Origin: JBFHFS01 sp041583495
Lineage (GTDB): Bacteria; Bacteroidota; Bacteroidia; Bacteroidales; Marinilabiliaceae
NCBI GenBank assembly: GCA_041583495.1
Contig: JBFHFS010000029.1
Span: forward strand, 1 to 64,000
Length of the DNA: 64,000 nt
Reading direction: 5' to 3'
Part shown: piece after piece, positions 15,885 to 24,523 of the stretch
How positions within the stretch are numbered: position 1 is the stretch's first letter
Layout of the letters: every line of letters starts with the position of its first letter
Made by a program: the position numbers and the translations under genes
The notes under the pieces: generated by a model
Told to the model about the DNA's origin: nothing
The model's database searches: none
What the model saw: the letters and a program-made list of their open reading frames with translations, nothing else

Positions 15885-17036
15885 TTATCTCCTCCCGAAT
15901 CTTTTAATTAACAATCCTACCCCACTAATGGCCAGCAAAATGACCAACACACCAATCCACCCCATCAGCATAGGTGTTTTAACCATCACCCTAAAGGCTA
16001 AGGATTGATCTGTTTCGGAAGTCCGGGCGGAAATGTTGGTCACATAATCCCCCGGGATCGCTTTTTTATCGGGTTTGATGGTGGCAAAAACAGTGGCCGA
16101 CTTCCCGGGATCCAGGCTGGCGATGGTTTTGTTATCGAAGGTAACCTCCCAGTTTTTGGGTTTGGAGGCAGACAACTCAATATTCTCAAGCTTTGTAGAT
16201 CCGGTATTCCGAATGGCTAACTCAATCTTTTCCTCGTCGTTAGCGGTAATTTTTGCGCTAAGCAATCCCGAGGGAGTGTTGAAAGCCATTTCGTAAGTAC
16301 CAGTAATTACCACTTCCAGTTCTATCTCGGCCGAGGTGCTGCCCGACACAGCTTTTACGGGAATCTTATAAGTACCTGCCTTAACCGATGAGGGGGCCTT
16401 TACTTCGTAGGTTATATTTTTGGTCCCGTTGGCATCTACTTCGGTGGAAGTGGCTTGTTTGTAATTGGGTTTGATGGCCACACTCCATCCTCTGGGCGGG
16501 GCTGCCATCAATGCATATTGCTGTTGGTTGGGGGTTTTGTTTTTGAGAACCGCACTGAAGGAGAAATTAGACTTGGAGGTTCCCTCCATATTCTTCTGGT
16601 CACAGGTTAGTTCCGATTCGTTTGAACCGGCTGAGGAAACCGTAACCGTTAAGGCCAGACTGGCACTATCACCTACTTTAGCATAAAAAGTATAGTTTCC
16701 TTTTTTCACCTGATAAGGCACTTCCACCTTTAAATTTAAAGTCTTTTTTTCACCGGGCAGAACGGCCAGTTTATTAATATTTAACCCACCGGCCGTTAGC
16801 GAATTGCTCCAGCTGCGGGGCATGTTGCTTAAAAGAATGTTCTCATTGATGGTTTGTGCCCCCTTATTTATCACATCTATCGAATAATTAACGGTGCTGC
16901 CCGGCGTCACCGAGACCCTGGTATAGGGACTATAGATTTCGAGCTGTTGAATGGTATCCGCCGAAACATTTGGTAAAATCTGAAGCAATAAAATTCCTAG
17001 AAATAAGGTCCTAAAAAAAGAAGCTGCGTTTTTCAT
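15885..17036 (-). CDS. NEW3-domain membrane-anchored protein of an ABC operon
   Basis: This 383-residue protein has a signal peptide (1-26), then about three Ig-like units of NEW3 type: VTPGSTVNYSIDVINKGAQT with PGEKKTLNLKVEVP; NMEGTSKSNFSFSAVLKN with GTYKIPVKAVSG; and NDEEKIELAIRNTGSTKLE with PGKSATVFATIKP. A C-terminal membrane anchor at about 357-377 is followed by KRFGRR. The layout resembles COG1470 proteins found beside ABC exporters. It would expose Ig-like domains outside the cytoplasmic membrane next to the transporter; a role as substrate- or wall-facing accessory is inference. Confidence 0.82.
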   Translation of the reverse strand: MKNAASFFRTLFLGILLLQILPNVSADTIQQLEIYSPYTRVSVTPGSTVNYSIDVINKGAQTINENILLSNMPRSWSNSLTAGGLNINKLAVLPGEKKTLNLKVEVPYQVKKGNYTFYAKVGDSASLALTVTVSSAGSNESELTCDQKNMEGTSKSNFSFSAVLKNKTPNQQQYALMAAPPRGWSVAIKPNYKQATSTEVDANGTKNITYEVKAPSSVKAGTYKIPVKAVSGSTSAEIELEVVITGTYEMAFNTPSGLLSAKITANDEEKIELAIRNTGSTKLENIELSASKPKNWEVTFDNKTIASLDPGKSATVFATIKPDKKAIPGDYVTNISARTSETDQSLAFRVMVKTPMLMGWIGVLVILLAISGVGLLIKRFGRR

Positions 17037-17271
17037 AAATGTAAGACAATTAAAAATTTAACATGATTATTTCCCGTCCTTATCGGGATTATTAATTATT
17101 TGATTCAAATTATTAGGTCGATATGTATGAGAACGAAGGTATTTCGCTGCTCAGGGACCTGCCTTAAATTTCATCCCCCGGCAGATGCACTAACCCAACT
17201 CTTCCTAATCCAGACTATCAGGCCGGATGAAACAGGCACCAGCTTTTAGGCCTGTTTCTGAAAACCGGGCC

Positions 17272-17472
17272 CTATGAAGCAAGATTGTATTTGGTAAATA
17301 AGATTTCGTCAATTATTTCAGCATGCTGTTCATGAAAATTCTTTCTAACCCACTGACCTAATTGCCTTTGCTCTTCCTCATTTAACCAGGCTAATGATTT
17401 AATCAACTCTTTCCTAAATAAATTTTTCTCGTCTTTAACTCCGTTTAATACTATCTTACAGTGTTCTAACAT
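17272..17472 (-). CDS. Small hypothetical helical protein
   Basis: This is a 66-residue protein with alternating charged and hydrophobic residues (FRKELIKSLAWLNEEEQRQL, WVRKNFHEQHAEIIDEILF) that predict two amphipathic helices. ATG 17472 has an AAAGG about 9 nt upstream and is preferred over a TTG at 17517. There is no signal peptide or known family. It stands alone in a long gene-poor stretch, so it may be a small regulatory or adaptor protein, but coding status is only probable. Confidence 0.45.
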   Translation of the reverse strand: MLEHCKIVLNGVKDEKNLFRKELIKSLAWLNEEEQRQLGQWVRKNFHEQHAEIIDEILFTKYNLAS

Positions 17473-17517
17473 AGTTCTAAACCTTTTTGCCTGCAGAGAT
17501 GCAGGCCGATTAAACAA

Positions 17518-18685
17518 TACTATTCACAATCTCAACAAAATGCCTTTACTATGGGCCATTCATCGTGTTATCCTCCTACAAAATGGTTTATCGACCCAGG
17601 CTAATAAACAACCATAAAACCTTCTTAAATAGCTTCGGGTCCTTCATCTCCTTCTGAATTTCAAAATTTTTATTGAACTCGAATATGGATGAACCGATGC
17701 GACTTCCAAACCCTCTGATTCTCTGATGGGGAATTCCTGCCGGCATCCCGGAATCCTCAGATAACAGCTCAATAAAGCGACTATATGCACATACCTATCC
17801 ATCTGAAAACCAATCTCCAACAGAAACTATGAGGAATCGGAACCTCATCCAATAATGGGGAAAATGCTAAAGTGAAGGGGAGAGAAATTGAATCGAAAGA
17901 GGCGGGCCTAAGAAGTATTTAAGGATATTTTTTCCAAGAAAAACCCAGAAAGGAATGGCGTAATCCTTGTGAATTTTTGAGCTTTCTCTCCGAATCGTGA
18001 ACAAATACATTGGGAGCACAGCTCTATTCTCCCGGTTCAGTTCCAAAGGAGTAACCGATCTATTTAGGGTTACAGAACGGGTATTTCTAACCACCGGTGC
18101 ATGAGAAATAAGTTTTCTTCCTTTAACCGATTCGGTAAATCTATGGGTTTCAACGGCGAATGAACGACCCAACGCTGCTTTAAAAATTAATACACCAAAA
18201 TGTTTCATTGCTTTGCCCTGCAAGTTAATTTTGGGAAAGTTATCCGAACGCAATCGGCTACTTTCTACTTCTTTTTTAAGTTAATAAATCTTTCTCTTTG
18301 AATAAGTTCCAACAAAGACAATTGAAGAGTGTTGAATCAGGATCAAACCCGTTGATGAACCATGCCACCACACAAACCGTGTTCACTACCCCAAAATAAC
18401 TTCTCTGCGCCTTTAGAAAAATCTATTTATTCAAAGAACCACGACAGCATTTTTCCTCAAATACTATACCAAGGTGACACATATTTGTGACCGATCCTCC
18501 CAAAAAAGATGTTTTTTTTACCTGAATTGATCATCAGAACCCTTCCCTGGCAGGAGCTCGCGCGGATACTGAAATATTTACCGGTGAAAAATGAATCGGA
18601 ATCTCACCAACCATACAGACCAATGGATCTTCATCTAAGGGAACTAAAAAAGGGGGTTAACCATCAGCAGCGAAACAGATTTTCC
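17518..18685. other. Gene-poor stretch
   Basis: No convincing gene is visible. A minus-strand frame of 128 codons at 17867-18253 has a TTG start, an odd composition and no domain that I recognise (an internal ATG near residue 16 reads MKHFGVLIFKAALGRSF). A 61-codon plus-strand frame at 18509 looks random. The region could hold decayed genes, and most of it is A/T-rich. Confidence 0.4.
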
Positions 18686-19060
18686 TCAGCTTAAAACCCA
18701 TCGTATAGCCGACTCGAGGGTGGTGAAAGGCTTGGAAAAGTAACCTTCATCTTCCATTTCAACCAAAATCGGGACCACTATATCTTTGGGATCTTCTGTC
18801 AGAATAGCAATCTTTAAACCACCGAATATGTCAATATGTTTTTGGTAGAAGTTAGGAATGGCCCTATACTCATCTATTTTAACATCAAAATTTGATTTTC
18901 GATAATCCAGTATAAACCCCTTAACCTCCTTGGGAATCAACCCATTTTCAAAAGCATATTCCCAGGAAGATTCAATATCCTTTATGGTAATTAATCCATA
19001 ATAAAACTTGAACAACAGACCCCGGGAGCTATCAAAATGATATTTAAAATTCTTTTCCAT
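18686..19060 (-). CDS. SpoIIAA/STAS-like small protein (tandem copy 2)
   Basis: This 124-residue soluble protein has alternating strands and helices: KYHFDSSRGLLFKFYYGLIT, IKDIESSWEYAFENGLI, KGFILDYRKSNFDVK, LKIAILTEDPKDIVVPIL and a final helix FTTLESAIRWVLS. This is the layout of SpoIIAA-like STAS/SEC14-type domains. It shares length and pattern with the gene at 19119: the I-x-PED/IKDIE helix, the central DYR motif and the closing TES/TLESA-x-x-W helix. The two are tandem paralogues. No kinase or phosphatase partner is adjacent. The role is unknown. Confidence 0.65.
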   Translation of the reverse strand: MEKNFKYHFDSSRGLLFKFYYGLITIKDIESSWEYAFENGLIPKEVKGFILDYRKSNFDVKIDEYRAIPNFYQKHIDIFGGLKIAILTEDPKDIVVPILVEMEDEGYFSKPFTTLESAIRWVLS

Positions 19061-19118
19061 CGCTTCCCAAAAAAACCAAATTCAGACTATTTTAAGACTA
19101 AGAGTCACCCCTTCTCAA

Positions 19119-19502
19119 CTATATGGGTTGGGTCAGCCAATTCAAGGCGGCACTTTCCGTGGAAAACACTTTTACAATAAACCCAACTTCCCTGTAAACA
19201 TCATCGATAAAAAGAATGGATCCTGCCACACCATGAGGGTTATCCACAATTAATGCCTGCTTCTTTCCTCTGACAACATTTTCAATAGGGCGCATAAAAT
19301 CAATAACATTGGGTAATTCCCTGAAAGACATCTGGAAATGTCCCTCCCGATAGTCTGAGAGAAGATGATATTTTAACACCGTAAATTCCTTCAGGCTCAG
19401 AAATTCACTCCAGGCATTTTCTATATCTTCAGGAAAAATTATCCCGGAATGCCGGTATCGGATTATCCTGGATTCATGGTCAATTTGAATACGATACTTC
19501 AT
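19119..19502 (-). CDS. SpoIIAA/STAS-like small protein (tandem copy 1)
   Basis: This 127-residue protein is a paralogue of the gene at 18686: IDHESRIIRYRHSGIIFPED, then ENAWSEFLSLKEF, LLSDYREGHFQM, KQALIVDNPHGVAG and STESAALNWLTQP. It has no signal peptide or membrane segment. The 58-nt gap to its neighbour suggests joint transcription. In other bacteria such proteins occur as stand-alone STAS-like folds of unknown ligand. Coding status is well supported by the paired conservation of the two copies. Confidence 0.68.
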   Translation of the reverse strand: MKYRIQIDHESRIIRYRHSGIIFPEDIENAWSEFLSLKEFTVLKYHLLSDYREGHFQMSFRELPNVIDFMRPIENVVRGKKQALIVDNPHGVAGSILFIDDVYREVGFIVKVFSTESAALNWLTQPI

Positions 19503-19719
19503 CTATTATCAGGTGATCTTTCTGCACTAAAAACAGGAAGAGAACGATCATTACTTTTCTATCATCCTGTTTTGGTGATAAAAATAAAATATTTTGGAAT
19601 AAAAAAACATGTCTTTTGTTTGTTTTGACCAACGGTTTCCCGCTGTGCAAAGTTGGGTGCCCCCCTAAGATTTCTTTACGGTTGCAGAATCCGCATGGAG
19701 CTCTGTGAAGGCTATTGGT

Positions 19720-20574
19720 TTATTTGTTTAACCAATCCTGAATTTTTAAAACCTCTTTTTTGGACTGAACCATAGCGGCACTATAAATCCTGGCGGTTTT
19801 GTAGGGTCTGTTTTCCAGCCTGCTTACGATGAGGGTTTCTTCCGGGCGAATCACGTAAACTACCCCATCCTTTTCCAACTGCTCCAGCTGCCGAAGAGAC
19901 GCATTGTAACGCCCGGCTCTGAACAACAACATCTCGTATACTTTAGGGTGTTTCCGATAATACCATTTAAAAAAAGCAGCATACTTTAAAGGCTCTTTCT
20001 GATAGCCCACAGGCCTGGTCAAAATCACAACCGCCCTTTTATGTCCATGACTCAAAGCATATTGAAAGGGAATAGAATCAGCCAACCCACCATCCAATAG
20101 AAGCTGTCCCCCGAAGGAAACAATCGGGGCAATTATGGGCAATGAACCGCTTGCGGTAAGAACCGTTTGGAAATCTTTTTTATTCAGTTCATTGGCAAGA
20201 AAAAACTCCGCCTCTCCGGTTACACAATTACTCGTTCCAATAAAGAACTTACTCTCCGAATCATTTAACGCCTGATAATCGAAAGGAAGGAGGTTTTGGG
20301 ACAGTTCGTCGTAGATGAAATTCCAGGAAAACAAGGAACCTTCACGAAACCAGTTTCTTAAACTAAAATACCGTTTATCCCCTATATACTCATTCACTGC
20401 TATATTTCGGCCCGGCTGGCGCGAAATGTAGGAAGCTCCGTATGAGGCTCCGGCCGAAACTCCATATACCGACTCAAAAAAGAGTTGCTTTTCCAGAAAA
20501 ACCTCCAAAATACCGGCTGTAAATATCCCCCGAAAGCCACCTCCCTCCAACACCAATGCTGTTTTTTCAATCAT
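19720..20574 (-). CDS. Patatin-like phospholipase (YjjU/RssA-type)
   Basis: This is a 284-residue serine hydrolase. The oxyanion motif EGGGFRGIFTAG lies at 10-21, the nucleophile elbow is GVSAG (Ser40) and the second dyad residue is Asp161 in LLLDGGLADSIP. The C-terminal part (DGVVYVIRPEETLIVSRLENRP) matches the extra domain of the YjjU group. There is no signal peptide, so it is cytoplasmic or membrane-peripheral. It probably cleaves acyl chains from lipids; the physiological substrate is unknown. It is monocistronic. Confidence 0.92.
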   Translation of the reverse strand: MIEKTALVLEGGGFRGIFTAGILEVFLEKQLFFESVYGVSAGASYGASYISRQPGRNIAVNEYIGDKRYFSLRNWFREGSLFSWNFIYDELSQNLLPFDYQALNDSESKFFIGTSNCVTGEAEFFLANELNKKDFQTVLTASGSLPIIAPIVSFGGQLLLDGGLADSIPFQYALSHGHKRAVVILTRPVGYQKEPLKYAAFFKWYYRKHPKVYEMLLFRAGRYNASLRQLEQLEKDGVVYVIRPEETLIVSRLENRPYKTARIYSAAMVQSKKEVLKIQDWLNK

Positions 20575-21105
20575 CTGAAGCTAAATTGATTTTATCGGGC
20601 TGAAAATTAGAGAAAATTATCCAAAAAGTCCGACCTCATTGTTCTATTAATCCAGTCTTCAGACTGAGAAAAATAAAGGTGATTGCATCCGGTAAGTCGA
20701 ATATCCATTAAGAGAACTTCTTACACTATTCCTGCATCCTATTCCATTATTAGTCATGGGATGCCACTAACAATGTTCGGCAACATAACCTCATCAATTT
20801 ATCTTTTTCACACAGCGGTTGAAATTACTTTAAATGGCGAAAAATTAAACTTGCCTAATTCTTGTTTCTGAGAATTCCTTCCACACCGGGCTCCTGGCAC
20901 AACTGTTTTTTGTACTTCAGTATTGTGATGTAGAATGCCATCATATGGATGCTTTTTATTAATATTGAAATTGATTAACTTTTTCCCGAAAACACCAGGT
21001 TGAATAAATTATTTCATCCTGTAAAACACACCTCCAACACCCTGTAAAATAACCAAATAGAATTTATCCGTTTTTTTCAATGATTACGAAACCTCAAATA
21101 GATCT
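20575..21105. other. 530-bp intergenic stretch
   Basis: This region separates the divergently transcribed patatin and radical SAM genes and is A/T-rich. It must hold both promoters, but I cannot pick them out. A CCTGTAAAA direct repeat occurs near 21017-21050. A 62-codon frame at 20683 does not look coding. Confidence 0.4.
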
Positions 21106-22518
21106 ATGAAGGTAAAATTGATATTGCCTTCCCTAACAGAAGCAAAAAGTGCCTTTTGGAGACCCATAAAATACGCCTTATTCCCGCCCCTTGGCTTAGC
21201 GACTCTTGCAGCCTATCTGGATGATGATGACGAAATTGACCTTCAAGACCAACACGTTGAGAAACTGAATCTCAATGACTTTCCTGATTTGGTAATTATA
21301 CAAGTCTATATAACTAATGCAAAGAGAGCCTATTCAATAGCACGGGAATATCGGGAAAAAGGGATTTTTGTGGCACTTGGCGGTCTGCATGTAACCGCCT
21401 TACCCGAAGAAGCGGGGAAATTTGCAGATACTCTTTTTATAGGTCCGGCAGAGCAGACTTTCCCTGAATTCCTAAAAGACTTCAAGTCCAAAAATGTAAA
21501 AAATAGATATGTCTCAACATCCGGTCGCACCATCCAAAATCAGCCACCCATCCGAAGGGATTTAATAAAGAGAGAAAAATATTTAGTTCCCAATTCACTT
21601 GTGATCTCCAGAGGTTGCCCTCACCACTGCGACTTTTGCTACAAAGATGCCTTCTTTAAAGGCGGTAAATCCTTTTATACCCAGCGAGTGGATGAGATCT
21701 TAACCGAAATTTCCCGATTAAAAGGTAAACATCTCTATTTTCTGGATGATCACTTATTAGGTAACCAAGGATTAGCGAATGAATTATTTGAAGGAATGCG
21801 GGGCATGAACCGGGTCTTTCAGGGGGCGGCTACCGTTCAATCAATTCTTGAAGGTAATTTGATTGAAAAAGCAGCAGAGGCTGGCCTTAGAAGCGTGTTT
21901 GTTGGATTCGAAACCTTTTCTCCTGAAAACCTAAAGCAAAGTAACAAAAGTCAAAATTTAAAACTGGATTATGAACGGGCCGTAAAAAGATTGCACGACT
22001 TAGGGATTATGACCAATGGCAGTTTCGTTTTTGGATTGGATGACGATAAGAAGGATGTATTTAAACGAACGGTCGATTGGGCCGTAAAAAATGCCATCAC
22101 AACTGCTACCTTCCATATTTTAACCCCTTATCCGGGAACCAGAATTTATGACTCAATGAAAAGTAGTGGCCGGATTGTTACAAACAACTGGGATCTATAC
22201 GATACCCGCCATGTGGTTTACCAAACAAAAGGACTCACTGCCGCTGAATTGGAAAATGGTTATTGGTGGGCTTATCGCGAATTTTACAAATGGAACAATG
22301 TTTTTAAGGCTTCCTTTTCTCATGATTCCTTAAAACACCAATTGAAACATCTGTTTTATTCCGGCGGCTGGAAAAAATTTGAAGAGTTCTGGAAGGTGAT
22401 TATAAATACCGGTGGCCTAAAATATATGCTTCCCTTACTTGAATTACTATTGAGTGATGTAAAAATGGAGGACAAAAAAAACCACAAACCAATACAATCC
22501 GATAAAAAAGCAAGGTGA
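21106..22518 (+). CDS. B12-binding-type radical SAM protein
   Basis: This is a 470-residue enzyme. The N-terminal cobalamin-binding-like fold (about 1-130) shows PPLGLATLAAYL and ALGGLHVTALPEE, but the DxHxxG cobalamin motif is only partly kept (DQHVEK, residues 48-53). The radical SAM core has CPHHCDFC (Cys171, Cys175, Cys178) binding the 4Fe-4S cluster, FLDDHLLGN, FVGFETFSPENL, GSFVFGLDDD and FHILTPYPGTRIYD. It resembles the BchE/HpnJ-like group and uncharacterised B4-binding-domain radical SAM proteins. It ends in a short charged tail. The substrate is unknown; no neighbour points to a pathway. Confidence 0.85.
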   Translation: MKVKLILPSLTEAKSAFWRPIKYALFPPLGLATLAAYLDDDDEIDLQDQHVEKLNLNDFPDLVIIQVYITNAKRAYSIAREYREKGIFVALGGLHVTALPEEAGKFADTLFIGPAEQTFPEFLKDFKSKNVKNRYVSTSGRTIQNQPPIRRDLIKREKYLVPNSLVISRGCPHHCDFCYKDAFFKGGKSFYTQRVDEILTEISRLKGKHLYFLDDHLLGNQGLANELFEGMRGMNRVFQGAATVQSILEGNLIEKAAEAGLRSVFVGFETFSPENLKQSNKSQNLKLDYERAVKRLHDLGIMTNGSFVFGLDDDKKDVFKRTVDWAVKNAITTATFHILTPYPGTRIYDSMKSSGRIVTNNWDLYDTRHVVYQTKGLTAAELENGYWWAYREFYKWNNVFKASFSHDSLKHQLKHLFYSGGWKKFEEFWKVIINTGGLKYMLPLLELLLSDVKMEDKKNHKPIQSDKKAR

Positions 22519-22519
22519 T

Positions 22520-22728
22520 GCGGGCCTTTCAAAATCAACCCGGTGGGCTTCATCAGCTTTAGAATAACAGGTGCCGGGAGCAACGGCAACACAAAACATC
22601 CTGCCGTCTTTAATGATTCCCTGACCTTCAAATAGGTATTTTGCGATACCACCCGGCGCACTCAGTTTTTCAACCAGGAGCCGGGCGGTAAAGTCGTTGG
22701 CCGGTTGCAATTTCTCACTTTTTGCGGC
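22520..22728 (-). pseudogene. Truncated TfoX N-terminal-domain remnant
   Basis: A minus-strand frame reads NDFTARLLVEKL, then LFEGQGIIKDGRMFCVAVA and YSKADEAHRVDFER. This follows the TfoX N-domain pattern (MFGG-x-GIY-x-DG-x-MFA ... LYLKAD ... FE). The match lacks the normal start. It degenerates into unrelated sequence where it meets the end of the radical SAM gene at 22518. It is probably a relic of a roughly 110-residue protein cut at both ends. Confidence 0.45.
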
Positions 22729-22749
22729 CCAAAATCCGATTTTTTTAAC

Positions 22750-23142
22750 TTAGCATGTCCCCATAATTGCCAGGACAGCAATGAGCATCCAGAAAACCCA
22801 CTGAAAAAGCTTAAATACCCCTTTTTCAATCTTCGAAACAGCGGCAATCAATAGCTGCACAATGCCAAAACCGGCATAGGTAAGAGCAATAAATTTAACC
22901 GTTGCATGGCTGTTTATAACACAATCATTCAGGGTACACCCAATAGCATTTCCGATCAACACAATGGTTGATAAAACCATAAATACCGAGGCATAATGAA
23001 AGAGCCCATGCATGATTTTTTTGGGAATCTCATCCAGGTTCGAATCTAAAACGGGCTTGAGGTAATCTTTTCTACCTATGGTAAAATGACCCACCAGTGC
23101 CATTGCACCTAAAATTCCGGAAGCTAAAAAATAGTAATTCAT
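22750..23142 (-). CDS. Four-segment small membrane protein
   Basis: This 130-residue protein has four predicted membrane helices: about 1-20 (YYFLASGILGAMALVGHF), 46-68 (ASVFMVLSTIVLIGNAIG), 78-98 (TVKFIALTYAGFGIVQLLIA) and 108-128. The region between helices 1 and 2 holds GHFTIGRKDYLKP and an HGLFHYAS stretch with paired His residues. Two Cys lie in a loop (CTLNDC). It is divergent from the GlxA-type regulator at 23381 with 238 nt between, so it is a likely target of that regulator. Function is unknown. Confidence 0.75.
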   Translation of the reverse strand: MNYYFLASGILGAMALVGHFTIGRKDYLKPVLDSNLDEIPKKIMHGLFHYASVFMVLSTIVLIGNAIGCTLNDCVINSHATVKFIALTYAGFGIVQLLIAAVSKIEKGVFKLFQWVFWMLIAVLAIMGTC

Positions 23143-23380
23143 GTTTTGGTTGTTATTAAATAATTGATTTTCTCTCTCACCATAAACCCATGGGGAATTC
23201 CGTGCTTACTAATTTATTCAGGACTGGTTATTTCAAACAGAGTCCGCCCATCCATTGGGTTCTTTCAAACCTGAAGGCAAAGTTAAAGTTACAGCCTCTG
23301 GTTTCGAAGGTGTAAAATTGACATTGCAAGGGGGCATTTATGCCAATATATTTATATTTTTGACACCCCAAGACAGAACC

Positions 23381-24367
23381 ATGAAAAAAATCAGCCTGCT
23401 TATTCCGGAAGGTACCGTCATTGCCAGCAGTATCATTCCCGCCTACGAAGTTCTTCGGGGGGTAAATGATTACCTGAAGGCCACAGGGCAAAGTGAATCC
23501 GATTTCTTTGAAATTGAACTGGTCGGATTAAAACCCCAATCAAAGAAGTATGATGGGCTCATAACCTTCAAACCCACGAAAATCATTGGGGAAGTTGAAG
23601 GGCCCGATTTAATTTTGATTACAACCATCGCGGGCGATATGGATAAAGCCCTTGAATTGAATGCCGGGTTTATTCCCTGGTTAAAGAAACAACGGGCCCA
23701 ACACCAAACCGAGATAGCCAGTTTTTGCACCGGCGCTTTTCTTCTGGCCGAAACCGGGTTGCTCGACCATAAATCGGCCTCCACACATTGGTCATGGGCC
23801 AGCCTGTTTAGGGAAAAGTATCCTCAGATCCATTTAAATTCCGAAGCGGTAATTACCGATGAAGATGGAATTTATACCAGTGGTGGTGCTTTTTCCTTCC
23901 TTAATCTGGTGCTTTACCTTGTTGAAAAATATTGTGGCCGACAAACGGCAATATGGTGCTCAAAAATGTATGAGATCGAATTCTCCCGCTACAACCAAAA
24001 CCAATTTGTGATTTTTAACGGGCAAAAAAGTCACGACGATAGTGAGATCAAAAAAGCTCAGAATTATATCGAAAATAATTTTGGTGAAAAAATCCTGATC
24101 GACCATCTGGCAAAGACTTTTGCCATGAGCAGTCGCAATTTCATCAGAAGATTCAAGAAAGCCACCCGGAATACCCCTTCAGAATACATTCAAAGAGTTA
24201 AAGTGGAGGCCGCCAAAAAATCGTTGGAATCGCAATGCGAAAACGTTAACGAGGTGATGTACAATGTGGGTTACTCCGACCCAAAAGCCTTTCGCGACAT
24301 CTTTAAGAAACACACCGGGTTATCCCCCAATGATTATAAACAAAAGTATAATCGGGTATTCGCCTGA
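23381..24367 (+). CDS. GlxA family transcriptional regulator (DJ-1/PfpI + AraC HTH)
   Basis: This 328-residue regulator has a DJ-1/PfpI-like sensor domain at 1-195 (DLILITTIAGD, then ASFCTGAFLLAETGLLDHKSA with the Cys nucleophile position, and SAGG-equivalent TSGGAFSFLNL). An AraC-type double HTH follows at about 225-328 (LIDHLAKTFAMSSRNFIRRF and NVNEVMYNVGYSDPKAFRDI with the final FKKHTGLSP). ATG 23381 is preferred over an earlier non-ATG start because the DJ-1 strand MKKISLLIPEG begins there. It probably regulates the divergent membrane protein gene and itself; the ligand is unknown. Confidence 0.9.
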   Translation: MKKISLLIPEGTVIASSIIPAYEVLRGVNDYLKATGQSESDFFEIELVGLKPQSKKYDGLITFKPTKIIGEVEGPDLILITTIAGDMDKALELNAGFIPWLKKQRAQHQTEIASFCTGAFLLAETGLLDHKSASTHWSWASLFREKYPQIHLNSEAVITDEDGIYTSGGAFSFLNLVLYLVEKYCGRQTAIWCSKMYEIEFSRYNQNQFVIFNGQKSHDDSEIKKAQNYIENNFGEKILIDHLAKTFAMSSRNFIRRFKKATRNTPSEYIQRVKVEAAKKSLESQCENVNEVMYNVGYSDPKAFRDIFKKHTGLSPNDYKQKYNRVFA

Positions 24368-24523
24368 CGTTATTAAAACACCTTACGGATGATAATAAAA
24401 TATCTCGAAAACAATAGAACAGGCTTATCTGAGACCGCCATTAGACCCATCTATTTAAAACATTAGAAACGAGGGCTTAACACCTGAAGGAATTGACCCT
24501 AAATTGAAATTAAAGAAAAGGAC

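Noticed and set aside
17867..18253. 128-codon minus-strand frame
   Set aside because: TTG start, no ribosome site and no family pattern; I left it as part of the gene-poor stretch rather than call a gene.
18509..18694. 61-codon plus-strand frame starting MFFLPELIIRTLPWQ
   Set aside because: No conserved pattern and it runs into the 3' end of a real gene on the other strand.
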